From Porticoccus sp. W117 (GTDB lineage: Bacteria; Pseudomonadota; Gammaproteobacteria; Pseudomonadales; Porticoccaceae): 64,000 nt of DNA. The stretch covers positions 1 through 64,000 of the forward strand of contig NZ_JATAAF010000010.1 of NCBI RefSeq assembly GCF_030341905.1. The letters are read 5' to 3'. Under the pieces are notes generated by a model. The model searched no databases. It was not told the origin of the DNA and was given only the letters and a program-made list of their open reading frames with translations. Of the stretch, positions 25,819-34,698 are shown one piece after another; positions within the stretch are counted from its first letter, which is position 1; each line of letters starts with the position of its first letter. A program made the translations under genes and the position numbers.

Positions 25819-26787
25819 CTATTCCAAATCTTTAATGCTGTAGTAAACCGCGTCTATCACTTGTGCCATTTTTTGGTAATTCAGTGTATCAGGCGTGTCA
25901 TTGGCTGTGTGGTAGTTGGGATTTCTGTAAAAAGCGGTATCCGTCACCATCAGAGCAGGGATGTTAAATTTCCAGTAATTGCGGTGGTCAGAAAAATCAA
26001 TGCCAGTGACCAAGGCTGGCGCGTTTACTGACTCAACGGGTAGCTCGCCGTGTTTTACCATAGCTTTTTTGAAATCTCTCGTTAGCCCTGCATTTTCCAT
26101 GTTGCTTACCACCGCAATGTAGTTTCCGGTAGTAGGGTAAGCGGATTCCATAAATTTGGCCGGGTATTTTTGACTGTTGGCCTCGTCAGTGAAAAAGCCA
26201 ATCATTTCCAGGCAGACCATCATTTTTACCGGTTTGCCGGACTCGCTTAATCGCTTGGCATGGTGAAAGCTGCCCATGCTTTCTGTACCAAAGAAAGGTG
26301 GTTCTTCCAAAGCGTAGGCAACCAACTCGGTAGGGTGTGAAGGAGGGTGCTGGCTGTAGATGCGCGCCAGCTCCAACAAACCTGCAACGCCGCTGGCATT
26401 GTCGTCAGCTCCTGGAAGCTGGTCAGCCACATCGTAATGTGCACCGATAACAATTTTACTTTTCCCGCTGCCATCGCCGGGAAAGTGGGCGACAATGTTT
26501 TGGTACTCTACTCCCCGCTCCAGAAAAATTTGCCGCTCAGCAGTTATTTGGTTTTTCTCCAGCTCTTGAACAATGTAATCAGCGCTTTTTAGCAAATCTT
26601 TTGGGATGCTTGATCTTGGTGGCAGTTGCTCTGCCATGACTCTTACGTGGTGCTCAAGAATATCGGGCCTGGACAAAGATGGGTTGTCTTCTTTGGCTGG
26701 TGTCAGCAGCAGAGGCTGTGTCGCCCACGCCCATAGGCATACCCAGAAAAGCAGGAAGGCTGACAAAGCGATCAATGGCCTTTTCAT
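25819..26787 (-). CDS. M28 family zinc aminopeptidase, exported
   Basis: The 322 residues begin with a membrane or signal segment (LIALSAFLLFWVCLWAWATQPLLL, starting near residue 5). The co-catalytic zinc motifs of peptidase family M28 follow in order: VIGAHYDVADQLPGADDNASGV (His and bridging Asp) near residues 125-142, ALEEPPFFGTESMGS (catalytic Glu and metal Glu) near residue 170, and NYHTANDTPDTL (last His) near residue 302. It probably trims peptides in the periplasm. It is the last gene of a minus-strand group, 16 bp after the L,D-transpeptidase-like gene. Confidence 0.88.
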   Translation of the reverse strand: MKRPLIALSAFLLFWVCLWAWATQPLLLTPAKEDNPSLSRPDILEHHVRVMAEQLPPRSSIPKDLLKSADYIVQELEKNQITAERQIFLERGVEYQNIVAHFPGDGSGKSKIVIGAHYDVADQLPGADDNASGVAGLLELARIYSQHPPSHPTELVAYALEEPPFFGTESMGSFHHAKRLSESGKPVKMMVCLEMIGFFTDEANSQKYPAKFMESAYPTTGNYIAVVSNMENAGLTRDFKKAMVKHGELPVESVNAPALVTGIDFSDHRNYWKFNIPALMVTDTAFYRNPNYHTANDTPDTLNYQKMAQVIDAVYYSIKDLE

Positions 26788-26803
26788 TGCGTGTCCTTTT
26801 TAT

Positions 26804-27289
26804 TTAGGGCTTTATCTCAATCGGTGTACCGTTCTTCACCAATTCCCAGATTTCTTCGATCTCTTTATTGCTGACGGCAATGCAGCCGTCGGTCCAGTCG
26901 ATGCCTGAGTAGTATTTCTGTGCCCAGCCCATGCCGTTGGGGGTGCCGTGAATAAAGATGTCGCCACCGGGGCTGACGCCTTTTGCCTGGGCTCTGGCTT
27001 TGTCATCGGCGTTGGGGTAGTTGATATGAATGGACAGGTGGTAGCGGCTTTTGGGATTGCGGTAGTCCAGTGTGTAGTTGCCTTCCGGAGTGCGTTCGTC
27101 CCCTTCCTGTTGTTTGTGGCCTGCCGGGTTGTCGCCCAGGGAAATATCGTATTCCCGGTAGCGCTCGCCATTGTGGATCAACCACATTTTGCGCTCTGAC
27201 TTGTCTACTAAAACAGAGTCTGCCAAAGGGATGTCTTCAGCGAACAAGGGGGTGGAACAGAGTAGTGATAAAAGCAGGGCAGCGCGCAT
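26804..27289 (-). CDS. L,D-transpeptidase (YkuD) family protein, YafK-like
   Basis: A 161-residue exported protein with a signal peptide (MRAALLLSLLCSTPLFA) and a YkuD domain. The catalytic segment reads GIDWTDGCIAVSNKEI, with the nucleophilic cysteine in DGC rather than the common S-H-G-C, and IFIHGTPN supplies the upstream histidine. This resembles the YafK/DpaA branch, in which some members cleave peptidoglycan-lipoprotein links instead of making 3-3 crosslinks; the exact activity is open. It starts 2 bp after the kynureninase-like stop, so the genes are co-transcribed. Confidence 0.88.
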   Translation of the reverse strand: MRAALLLSLLCSTPLFAEDIPLADSVLVDKSERKMWLIHNGERYREYDISLGDNPAGHKQQEGDERTPEGNYTLDYRNPKSRYHLSIHINYPNADDKARAQAKGVSPGGDIFIHGTPNGMGWAQKYYSGIDWTDGCIAVSNKEIEEIWELVKNGTPIEIKP

Positions 27290-27291
27290 GG

Positions 27292-28491
27292 CTACAACTG
27301 TGCCACAGATTTCGCCAACTTGTGAATGGCCTGCTCAATTTGAGCGGCGTTAATATAAGGCGCCACGCCAAAACGCAGTATGTCACCGCGGGAGTCGGTG
27401 AGCACGCCGCTGTCCAACAGGCTTTGACGCAGTTGTTCCGCGTGGGGGCTGCGCAGGGCAAGGAAGCCGCCGTTGTTTGTCAGCGGTTGTTCGTGGGCCA
27501 GGCGAACCTGATCCGCATTAAAGTTTGCATCCACAAACAGCTGCCGCAAGTGACCTAATTGGGCCAGATACTGCTGGCGGATGGTGGTTTTATCCAGCTG
27601 TTGCTGGCGGAAGAAGGCCACCACTTTGGCAGCACGAAACTGTGATGTGGGGTCGTAGGTGGCGGTAGAAAAGCGCTGCTCGCCAGCGTCGAATACGGTA
27701 GCGTCGTTATTGCGGGGCTTGTCCAGGGTGGAAAACGACGCGTACCAGCCGGTAATCACCGGGCGCAGCTCACAGCTTTTCGGGAAGCGCAAAAAGCAGT
27801 TGCCTTCCCCCCATTGCAGATATTTGTAACCACCAGTCACCAGATAGCAATCTTCCAGCCCTTCTTCGCGAATCGACAGCGGCGAGTTGTTGGTGCCGTG
27901 GTAGTCGTCGATCAAAACCGGAATGTTTCGTTCCCGGCCAATGGCGGCCACTTGCTGCAACTGCGGGTTGATCAGCGCACTTTCGAAGTAGACTCGTGAC
28001 AGCATAATGGCGGCGGTGTTGCTGTCGGCCACATCTGCCAATCGTTGGGCGAAACTGTCCAGGGGTTCCACTGGCAGCATCTCCACTTCCACGCCTTCTT
28101 CCTGCAAGCGCTTCAGTTGGCGGTACATGGAGTGAAATTCACCGTCGGTGGTGATGATCTTCGGTTTGCTTTTCAAGTGCTCTTTATCGCAGAGAATGGC
28201 AGACAACCAGCTGATCAGCAGAATGTGGGTGTTCTCCGCCAGGCAATAGAGCCCATCCGGGTCGTCGTACCACTCTCGCAGGTAACCCCGTAACACATCT
28301 GCCTTGGCGAAGGCGGCGCCCCATTTCTCGTCCACAGATTGTGCGGCGGCCTCAAAGGCTTCCACCTGGCCCTCCACGGCCACATCCGGCCAGGCCTGGT
28401 GGGAGTGTCCGGTGAACAGCAAGCGTTCGCTGACATTAAAGCGGGAATAGTGGGGGGCCAGTTGCCTGGCCAGGGAGTCGAAGTTGTGCAT
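27292..28491 (-). CDS. PLP-dependent class V aminotransferase-fold enzyme, kynureninase-like
   Basis: A 399-residue fold-type I PLP enzyme. LTTGHSHQAWPD-type opening residues (here LFTGHSHQAWPD), TTDGEFHSMYRQL, VLIDDYHGTNN and the lysine segment VTGGYKYLQWGEGNCFLR near residue 227 resemble kynureninase and related hydrolases. No other kynurenine-pathway gene is present in the window, so the substrate is uncertain. It is the first gene of a tight minus-strand group with an L,D-transpeptidase-like protein and an M28 peptidase, an unusual set of partners for a kynureninase. Confidence 0.75.
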   Translation of the reverse strand: MHNFDSLARQLAPHYSRFNVSERLLFTGHSHQAWPDVAVEGQVEAFEAAAQSVDEKWGAAFAKADVLRGYLREWYDDPDGLYCLAENTHILLISWLSAILCDKEHLKSKPKIITTDGEFHSMYRQLKRLQEEGVEVEMLPVEPLDSFAQRLADVADSNTAAIMLSRVYFESALINPQLQQVAAIGRERNIPVLIDDYHGTNNSPLSIREEGLEDCYLVTGGYKYLQWGEGNCFLRFPKSCELRPVITGWYASFSTLDKPRNNDATVFDAGEQRFSTATYDPTSQFRAAKVVAFFRQQQLDKTTIRQQYLAQLGHLRQLFVDANFNADQVRLAHEQPLTNNGGFLALRSPHAEQLRQSLLDSGVLTDSRGDILRFGVAPYINAAQIEQAIHKLAKSVAQL

Positions 28492-28601
28492 GGGTGGCTG
28501 CTATTTTACGTGTAAAGTAATTAGTGTACGGCGGCAGATTAACCGGGGCAAGTGATGATGATTCCGTTACAATGGCGCCACGTTCTCCAGCCCCGACATT
28601 C

Positions 28602-29306
28602 ATGACAGACAACAACCTGCAAAGCGCTATTGCCAGTGCCCTGCAACAGAACTTCTACAAGGAGTTGCGCCCCAGCCGTGGTGTGTTCCAGGCCGACGTG
28701 TACCTGGTGAATGTGGACGACCAGCTGGCGGTGGTCAAGGACTTCAGCCGGCGCCCATGGTGGAGCCGGGTGCTGGTGTGTCGTGGCTTGATCAAGCGGG
28801 AAGTGAGTGTTCTCACCCACTTTGCCGATAGCGGCTTTGTGCCCCAATACTATGGCCTTATCAGCGGCCCCTCCGGTCGCGATATGTTTGCTATGGAATT
28901 TCTGGATGGCGAACACCCCGGCGTGGAGAATCGCGGCCGTTGGCCTCAAGCCTACGCACAGACTCAACAGTTTCTGGCCATGTTTCACCAGGCCGGTTAT
29001 GCCCACAACGATTTCCGCCGCGCCAATATCCTGGTGCAGCCCGACGGCGAAATGCGTTTCTTCGATTTCGCCTCCGCCATGCGCAAACCCCAATCTTTGA
29101 AATGGCTGCTGTTCCTCAAAAGCTGGCTGGTGAATTACCTGCAGGGCGCCGATCGGGCGAGCCTGTTAAAGATGAAGCCGGATCTGGCCGGCGAGCCTCT
29201 CACCGAAGCGGAAATCCACAGCCTGCGCAAACCTTGGCTGGTGCGGGTGCTGCGTTATATCTGGGCTAACGGCATTAACAAGCCCATCCTGAGGCGGTTT
29301 AAATAA
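28602..29306 (+). CDS. Small RIO/Kdo-kinase-like protein kinase
   Basis: A 234-residue kinase-fold protein. VYLVNVDDQLAVVKDFSRRPWW contains the ATP-binding lysine, HQAGYAHNDFRRANILVQPDG near residue 138 is the catalytic loop with HNDxxxxN, and MRFFDFASAMR replaces the canonical DFG. Such compact kinases occur among lipopolysaccharide Kdo kinases and RIO-like kinases, so the substrate may be a lipid-linked sugar or a protein. ATG 28602 is chosen; an in-frame ATG at 28572 is also possible. It precedes typA on the same strand with a 66-bp gap containing TATAAT. Confidence 0.7.
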   Translation: MTDNNLQSAIASALQQNFYKELRPSRGVFQADVYLVNVDDQLAVVKDFSRRPWWSRVLVCRGLIKREVSVLTHFADSGFVPQYYGLISGPSGRDMFAMEFLDGEHPGVENRGRWPQAYAQTQQFLAMFHQAGYAHNDFRRANILVQPDGEMRFFDFASAMRKPQSLKWLLFLKSWLVNYLQGADRASLLKMKPDLAGEPLTEAEIHSLRKPWLVRVLRYIWANGINKPILRRFK

Positions 29307-29372
29307 GCGCTGCGCTGCTTCGGCAGCACCTGTATAATCCGCGCCTTTTGCATACTCTGCCCCGGAGCACCC

Positions 29373-31196
29373 ATGACTAACGCCAGTATTGAACAGCTGC
29401 GCAATATCGCCATTATCGCCCACGTTGACCACGGCAAAACCACCCTGGTGGACAAGCTGTTGCAGCAGTCCGGCACCCTGGATCGCAAGGATCAGGGCGC
29501 CGAGCGCATTATGGACTCCAACGATCAGGAGAAAGAGCGCGGCATCACCATTCTGGCGAAGAACACGGCCATCGAGTGGAACGGCTACCACATCAATATT
29601 GTGGACACGCCGGGGCACGCCGACTTCGGCGGCGAGGTGGAGCGGGTGCTGTCTATGGTGGATTGCGTGCTGCTGCTGGTGGACGCGGTGGATGGCCCCA
29701 TGCCGCAAACCCGTTTTGTGACTTCCAAAGCCTTTGAAAAAGGGCTCAATCCCATTGTGGTGATCAACAAGGTAGACCGCCCCGGTGCCCGCCCGGACTG
29801 GGTGCTGGATCAGGTATTCGATCTGTTTGACCGCCTGGGTGCTACCGAAGAACAGTTGGACTTCCCGGTGATCTACGCCTCTGCCCTGAATGGTGTTGCG
29901 GGTCTGGAAGCAGACGAACTGGCAGAGGATATGACGCCGCTGTTCGAGCAAATCGTCGAGCAAGTGCAGCCCCCCAAAGTGGATGTGGATTCGCCACTGC
30001 AAATGCAGATTTCCGCTCTGGATTACAACAGCTATGTGGGTGTGATCGGTATTGGCCGCATTACTCGCGGCACGCTGTCACCCAACGACCAAGTGATGGT
30101 AGTGGGTGCTGACGGCAAGCAGCGCAAGTCGAAAGTGCTGCAGGTGATGGGGCATTTGGGTTTGGAGCGTGTGGAGGTGAAGCAGGCTTCCGCTGGGGAT
30201 ATTGTTTGTATCACCGGCATCGACGGGCTGAATATTTCCGACACCTTGTGCGACCCGGCCAACCCGGAAGCGCTGCCGCCCCTGTCGGTGGACGAGCCCA
30301 CCGTGAGCATGACTTTCCAGGTAAACGATTCCCCCTTTGCGGGCAAAGAGGGCAAGTTTGTTACCTCCCGCAATATCAAGGAGCGTCTCGAGCAGGAGCT
30401 GATTCACAACGTGGCTTTGCGGGTACAACCCGGCGATAGCCCGGACAAGTTCAAGGTGTCTGGCCGTGGCGAACTGCACCTGTCGGTGCTGATTGAAACC
30501 ATGCGTCGCGAGGGTTTTGAGCTGGGCGTTTCCCGCCCGGAAGTGGTACAGAAACAAGTTGGCGACGAAATCCACGAGCCTTTTGAGCAAGTGGTGATCG
30601 ATGTGGAAGACCAGCACCAGGGTTCGGTGATGGAAGAGCTGGGCCTGCGCAAGGCAGAGCTCACCAATATGGAGCCGGATGGCAAGGGCCGGGTAAAGCT
30701 GGAATTTATTGTGCCTTCACGCGGTCTGATCGGCTTCCGGGGATTGTTCCTGACGCTGACTTCCGGCAGCGGCATTATGACCAGTATCTTCGACCATTAC
30801 GGTCCGGTGAAAGCCGGTGAAGTGGTGAGTCGTCAGAACGGTGTGCTTTGCTCCATGGTGAACGGCAAGACCCTGGCTTACGCGCTGTTTACCCTGCAAG
30901 ATCGCGGCCGCCTGTTTTTGGGCCACGGTGTGGACGTGTACGAAGGCCAGGTAATTGGCATTCACTCCCGCGACAACGACCTGGCGGTGAACCCTACCAA
31001 GGGCAAACAGCTTACCAATATCCGCGCTGCCGGTACCGACGAAGCGCTGACACTAACGCCGCCCATCAAGCACACCCTTGAGCAGGCGCTGGAATTTATT
31101 GAAGACGATGAGCTGGTAGAAGTCACACCGGAGAGCATTCGTATTCGTAAGAAGCTGCTGAAAGAGAACGAGCGCAAGCGCGGTCGGAAGTTTTAG
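29373..31196 (+). CDS. typA: Ribosome-associated GTPase TypA/BipA
   Basis: BipA is an EF-G-like GTPase needed for late 50S assembly and growth in the cold or under stress. The 607 residues match the family. The G domain has [15 protein letters not shown] (G1), [12 protein letters not shown] (G2), [16 protein letters not shown] (G3) and [14 protein letters not shown] (G4). EF-G-like domains follow, and the C-terminal segment includes [15 protein letters not shown] residues (here [16 protein letters not shown]). A TATAAT at 29333-29338 may be its -10 box. A repeat element starts 14 bp after the stop. Confidence 0.98.
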   Translation: MTNASIEQLRNIAIIAHVDHGKTTLVDKLLQQSGTLDRKDQGAERIMDSNDQEKERGITILAKNTAIEWNGYHINIVDTPGHADFGGEVERVLSMVDCVLLLVDAVDGPMPQTRFVTSKAFEKGLNPIVVINKVDRPGARPDWVLDQVFDLFDRLGATEEQLDFPVIYASALNGVAGLEADELAEDMTPLFEQIVEQVQPPKVDVDSPLQMQISALDYNSYVGVIGIGRITRGTLSPNDQVMVVGADGKQRKSKVLQVMGHLGLERVEVKQASAGDIVCITGIDGLNISDTLCDPANPEALPPLSVDEPTVSMTFQVNDSPFAGKEGKFVTSRNIKERLEQELIHNVALRVQPGDSPDKFKVSGRGELHLSVLIETMRREGFELGVSRPEVVQKQVGDEIHEPFEQVVIDVEDQHQGSVMEELGLRKAELTNMEPDGKGRVKLEFIVPSRGLIGFRGLFLTLTSGSGIMTSIFDHYGPVKAGEVVSRQNGVLCSMVNGKTLAYALFTLQDRGRLFLGHGVDVYEGQVIGIHSRDNDLAVNPTKGKQLTNIRAAGTDEALTLTPPIKHTLEQALEFIEDDELVEVTPESIRIRKKLLKENERKRGRKF

Positions 31197-31209
31197 ATTT
31201 CTTCCCGCC

Positions 31210-31292
31210 GTCATCGCGAGCGTAGCGCGGCGATCTCCATCTACAGAGTGCCACAGTTGGGAGATTGCCGCGGCCTACGGCCTCGCAATGAC
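31210..31292. repeat. GTCATYGCGAG inverted repeat, complete copy 2
   Basis: Left arm from 31210 (GTCATCGCGAGCGTAGCG...) and right arm 31261-31292 (GAGATTGCC... CTCGCAATGAC) are nearly identical to copy 1 at 15577-15660 but have a different centre. It lies between typA and a GGDEF gene. Confidence 0.8.
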
Positions 31293-31370
31293 AGGGATTG
31301 TCGTTGAGAACCCCCACTATTGTCCGCATAATAAACCCCATCACCAGACCCATAAAAACGAGAACAGGTT

Positions 31371-32477
31371 ATGTCTGCGGATCGGGATTTCTCTCTCCAG
31401 CAAGGGCGCCAACAAGATCACCAGAGTGAGCACCAGCAGCAAGCGCTGAATGATTTGCGCCGCGAAGAATTGCTGCTCAATCTGCCCCTGTGCCTGACCT
31501 TTACCGCTCTGTTCACCCTCGGCTATGCCGCCTGGTTCTACTTTGGCGGCCTCAATGTATTCGCCGTTGTGCTGACCACCATTGGCGCCAGCGCGGTGGT
31601 GCTGCTGGTGTTGTGCTCCCACATTACCAAGGCTACGTTGCTGCCCATGCAACTGTTGTTCGGGGTGTTGATGGTGATTGCTTGCCAGGCCATTGTGGCC
31701 CTGTGCCCGGTGGGGGAAACCGGCATTGTTGGCCCCCTGGCAATCGTGCCGGCGATTATTGTGGTGTGTGGTTATCGTCTGGCGGCCGGGTTGCTGACCC
31801 TTAACCTGCTGTTATTGATTGGCCTGTTTAATGGTTGGCTGCAATGGCAGACCGCCAGTTACAGCAGTGAGATGGAAATGGCCATGGTGGCCGGTTACAG
31901 CGCCATGGCTCTGTTCCTGCTGGTGGTGGATTTTTACCGTGAACGCAGCCGCGCACGTCTGGTGGGAGTGAGTGAGAAGTTTAGCCGCAGTGCCACCCAG
32001 GACGAACTCAGTGGCTTGCCCAATCGTCGTGAGATGGAACGCTTGCTGGGTGGCTGCATCAACCGCTACCACCTCAGCGGCGAAATGTTTTCGGTGATGA
32101 TTTGCGATATCGATAATTTCAAACAGTTTAACGACAGCTTTGGCCACCAGTTTGGTGACCGCACCGTGAAGGCAGTCAGCGGCGCTCTGCAGCGTGGTTT
32201 ACGGGCCGACGATGTGGTGGCACGATGGGGCAGCGACGAATTTCTGGTGTTGCTCAGCGGCCAGAAAATAGAAGCCGCCCACCAAGTGGCAGAACGCCTG
32301 CGCCGCAACGTGTCGGCATTGCAACTGGAAGAGTCCGGCGAAATTCAAAACATCACCATGAGCTTTGGCCTGGCCTGTATGGAAGGCCACGAAGGCGCCG
32401 ATGACCTGGTGTCTACTGCTGATCGTGGGCTCTACCAGGCCAAGCAGATGGGGCGGGATATGGTAGTGGCGGGTTAA
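31371..32477 (+). CDS. Membrane-sensor GGDEF protein
   Basis: The 368 residues hold a region of about six predicted membrane helices (residues 45-190, e.g. NVFAVVLTTIGASAVVLLVL and AAGLLTLNLLLLIGLFNGWL) followed by a GGDEF domain. The active-site motif reads RWGSDEFLVLL, with one glycine changed to serine. RADD, five residues before it, keeps the I-site pattern, and MICDIDNFKQFNDSFGH keeps the metal aspartate. It is probably a diguanylate cyclase, though the GSDEF variant could be weak. The ATG at 31371 has a modest AACAGG upstream. The composite repeat begins 10 bp after the stop. Confidence 0.88.
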   Translation: MSADRDFSLQQGRQQDHQSEHQQQALNDLRREELLLNLPLCLTFTALFTLGYAAWFYFGGLNVFAVVLTTIGASAVVLLVLCSHITKATLLPMQLLFGVLMVIACQAIVALCPVGETGIVGPLAIVPAIIVVCGYRLAAGLLTLNLLLLIGLFNGWLQWQTASYSSEMEMAMVAGYSAMALFLLVVDFYRERSRARLVGVSEKFSRSATQDELSGLPNRREMERLLGGCINRYHLSGEMFSVMICDIDNFKQFNDSFGHQFGDRTVKAVSGALQRGLRADDVVARWGSDEFLVLLSGQKIEAAHQVAERLRRNVSALQLEESGEIQNITMSFGLACMEGHEGADDLVSTADRGLYQAKQMGRDMVVAG

Positions 32478-32486
32478 TACTGCTTA

Positions 32487-32645
32487 GGGCTACGAGCTAC
32501 TGGCTGCGGGCAGATCAAGCGAGGTTTGTCATCCTGAGCGCAGCGAAGGATCTCCTACCCGCCGCAAGTTGTGAGATTCTTCGCTGCGCTCAGAATGACA
32601 GTTAACCACCAATCTGCCCGCAGCCAGAAGCCCGTAGCTCGCAGC
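32487..32645. repeat. Nested composite palindromic repeat, copy 2
   Basis: The outer arms at 32487-32515 and 32612-32645 share the exact 16-base core ATCTGCCCGCAGCCAG in inverted orientation. The inner arms at 32528-32554 (GTCATCCTGAGCGCAGCG...) and 32573-32599 (...GCTCAGAATGAC) form the same inverted repeat as at 17323-17408. The 159-bp element separates the convergent GGDEF and tag genes and may terminate both. Confidence 0.82.
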
Positions 32646-32653
32646 TTTACTGC

Positions 32654-33244
32654 TTATTCCCCCGCCATCTCCGCACATTCTTTGTGTCGAAAACACCCCA
32701 CAACATGATCATTCACCATCCCCGTGGCCTGCATATGGGCGTAGCAGATGGTGGTGCCGAAAAAGCGGAAGCCGCGTTTTTTCATGTCTTTGCTGATCTG
32801 GTCTGACAGCGGTGTGGAAGCGGGTACTTCCGCCAGTGATTTCCAGCGATTCTGGATGGGCTTTCCGTCCACGAATCCCCAAATGTAGTTGCTGAAACTG
32901 CCAAACTCGTTTTGCACTTCCAGAAAACATTTGGCGTTGCTGATAGCGCTTTCAATTTTCAGGCGGTTGCGCACGATGCCCGCGTCTTGCATCAATCGCT
33001 CCACGCTGCGGCTGTTAAAGCGCGCCACTTTGGCAGCGTCAAAATCCGCGAAGGCTTTGCGGTAGTTTTCCCGCTTTTTCAAAATAGTAATCCACGACAA
33101 TCCTGCCTGGGCGCTTTCCAGAATCAAAAACTCAAACAGGGTTTTGTCGTCGTAGCAGAGCACGCCCCACTCGGTGTCGTGGTAGTGCTGGTAGAGTTCA
33201 GAGTCGCCGCACCATTCACAGCGTTTTTTACAGTTAGTTTTCAT
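32654..33244 (-). CDS. tag: DNA-3-methyladenine glycosylase I
   Basis: Tag removes 3-methyladenine from alkylated DNA as the first step of base excision repair. The 196 residues include CEWCGDSELYQHYHDTEWG with the N-terminal zinc cysteines and conserved Trp/His, ESAQAGLSWITILKKRENYRKAF (the helix-hairpin-helix lead), and FRFFGTTICYAHMQATGMVNDHVVGC with the C-terminal zinc ligands. It ends a minus-strand operon of four genes; its ATG overlaps the WYL regulator's stop region by 11 bp, so translation is coupled. Confidence 0.95.
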   Translation of the reverse strand: MKTNCKKRCEWCGDSELYQHYHDTEWGVLCYDDKTLFEFLILESAQAGLSWITILKKRENYRKAFADFDAAKVARFNSRSVERLMQDAGIVRNRLKIESAISNAKCFLEVQNEFGSFSNYIWGFVDGKPIQNRWKSLAEVPASTPLSDQISKDMKKRGFRFFGTTICYAHMQATGMVNDHVVGCFRHKECAEMAGE

Positions 33245-33917
33245 CGTATTTTTCCAGATAGTGTTTCAGGCTTTTCTCAGGGCCGGTTTCAAACTTTTGC
33301 TGTTCGCTGGTTAGTTGTTGGATGCGATCCAGGCGAAAGGTGCGGTAATCGTCACGCAATTCGCACCAGGCCACCAGCGTCCACACCCGCCCCCAGTAAA
33401 TTAACCCCAGTGGCTGCACTGTGCGTTCGGAATGTTCGCCGTCGGCGCGGCAATAGTGAATGGTCAGGCTGTAGCGTTTTTTGATGGCACTGCGAATGTC
33501 ATCGCTGTATGCCATCAAGCCAGGGTCGATATGGCAGTCTGGCACCAACAGTGCCAGTTGTTCATCTTTGTGGCGCAGGTTGTCTGGCAGTGCTGCGAGA
33601 ATTTTTTGCATGGCGGTATCCGCTGCCGATGCCAGTTGCCGGTCACTCCAAGCCTGCACCATGCGAGTGCCCAGCAGCAGTGCTTCCACTTCGTCGGTGT
33701 TGAACATCAGCGGCGGCAAGTCGAAATGGCGGCTCAGGCGGTAGCCCACGCCTGCCTCGCCATCAATGGGTGTGCCGCAACAGATCAGCGATTGCACATC
33801 CCGGTAAATGGTGCGCTCGGACACTTCCAGTATCTCCGCCAGTTGCCTGGCAGTAATCGCTGTGCGGCGCTTGCGCAGTAGCGTCAGTATTTGAAAAAGG
33901 CGATCAGCGCGGCGCAT
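33234..33917 (-). CDS. YafY-type HTH/WYL transcriptional regulator
   Basis: A 227-residue regulator. The N-terminal DeoR-like helix-turn-helix (MRRADRLFQILTLLRKRRT ... LEVSERTIYRDVQSL) is followed by a WYL ligand-sensing domain (GLIYWGRVWTLVAWCELRDDYRTFRLDR near residues 170-200). WYL domains sense nucleic acids or small ligands, and the YafY group often sits next to genes it controls. It overlaps tag by 11 bp and the TfoX_C gene by 14 bp. A perfect palindrome at 35075-35098, upstream of the neighbouring ABM gene, is a candidate site for it. Confidence 0.9.
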   Translation of the reverse strand: MRRADRLFQILTLLRKRRTAITARQLAEILEVSERTIYRDVQSLICCGTPIDGEAGVGYRLSRHFDLPPLMFNTDEVEALLLGTRMVQAWSDRQLASAADTAMQKILAALPDNLRHKDEQLALLVPDCHIDPGLMAYSDDIRSAIKKRYSLTIHYCRADGEHSERTVQPLGLIYWGRVWTLVAWCELRDDYRTFRLDRIQQLTSEQQKFETGPEKSLKHYLEKYDEN

Positions 33918-34194
33918 GCTTTGTGCCGCTTTCTATCGCGTTGCGCAATTCCCGTTTGCGGGCGTTGCCAATATCGTTCCAGTGTTTGTCCTGCAGGGCA
34001 CCTTCAAATGAATAGAGGTAGTAACAAACCGGTAAACGCATGTTGGGGTGTTTTTCAGCGATCAGGCGATGAGCGTTTACAGCCCCGTGAAAGCGCAGAT
34101 CATGCTCACTAAAAATGCCCACCTCGTTAAGGCGAGCGGCGATGGTGGAGCCAATATTGTTTAGCTCGGTGAGCGTGCGATCCTGATTTTTCAT
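33904..34194 (-). CDS. Stand-alone TfoX C-terminal domain protein
   Basis: This 96-residue protein consists only of a TfoX_C-like helical domain: LTELNNIGSTIAARLNEVGIFSEHDLRFHGAVNAHRLI and ALQDKHWNDIGNARKRELRNAI. The N-terminal TfoX domain is absent. Such single-domain forms are common and may bind DNA through the helix-hairpin-helix-like part; the function is not established. The ATG at 34194 gives MKNQDRTLTEL. It starts 4 bp after the GFA gene and overlaps the WYL gene by 14 bp. Confidence 0.85.
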   Translation of the reverse strand: MKNQDRTLTELNNIGSTIAARLNEVGIFSEHDLRFHGAVNAHRLIAEKHPNMRLPVCYYLYSFEGALQDKHWNDIGNARKRELRNAIESGTKHAPR

Positions 34195-34198
34195 GTGT

Positions 34199-34621
34199 TT
34201 ACTGAGGCGCATATTGGGCAAACACTTCTGCCCCAGTCATTTGCTTGGTGTCGTTGGCAAAGCAGTAGTAATCCGGCTTTTCATCAATAAATATCTGTTG
34301 ATGAAAGCTTAATGTGTCGGGCAGTTCGAACAACCCTGCCGGCATAATGTGCTGATTGTTGTGTTTAAGGCGGTAAAACAAATTGGTGCCGCAATTCTTG
34401 CAAAAGCCACGCTCAGCCCAGTCGGATGACTGATAGGTAGAGATATGTTGTTCTCCGGATAGCGTTACATCTTGCTGACAATTCACTGCCAGCAGTGGCC
34501 CTCCACTCCAGCGCCGACACATGCTGCAATGGCAGGCTTCCATCTGGGTATCGATGGTGTTGGCTTCAACCTGCACAGAACCGCACAGGCATTGCCCTTT
34601 GGCTGAAATGGTCGCGCTCAT
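34199..34621 (-). CDS. GFA / CENP-V family zinc protein
   Basis: A 140-residue protein of the glutathione-dependent formaldehyde-activating family. Zinc-binding cysteines appear in the expected pairs: GQCLCGSVQVEA, EACHCSMCRRWSGG and RGFCKNCGTNLFY. Most members have no proven formaldehyde role, so the substrate is left open. The ATG at 34621 follows GGAG at a good distance and is preferred over an in-frame start 27 bp upstream. It is the first gene of the operon GFA-TfoX_C-WYL-tag. Confidence 0.9.
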   Translation of the reverse strand: MSATISAKGQCLCGSVQVEANTIDTQMEACHCSMCRRWSGGPLLAVNCQQDVTLSGEQHISTYQSSDWAERGFCKNCGTNLFYRLKHNNQHIMPAGLFELPDTLSFHQQIFIDEKPDYYCFANDTKQMTGAEVFAQYAPQ

Positions 34622-34698
34622 AACATTCTCCGTTAGCGGTTCCGACATTTTGCAATAGCGACAGGCGAGTTGTCAGTGCCCACCTGTCGCCAATATAT

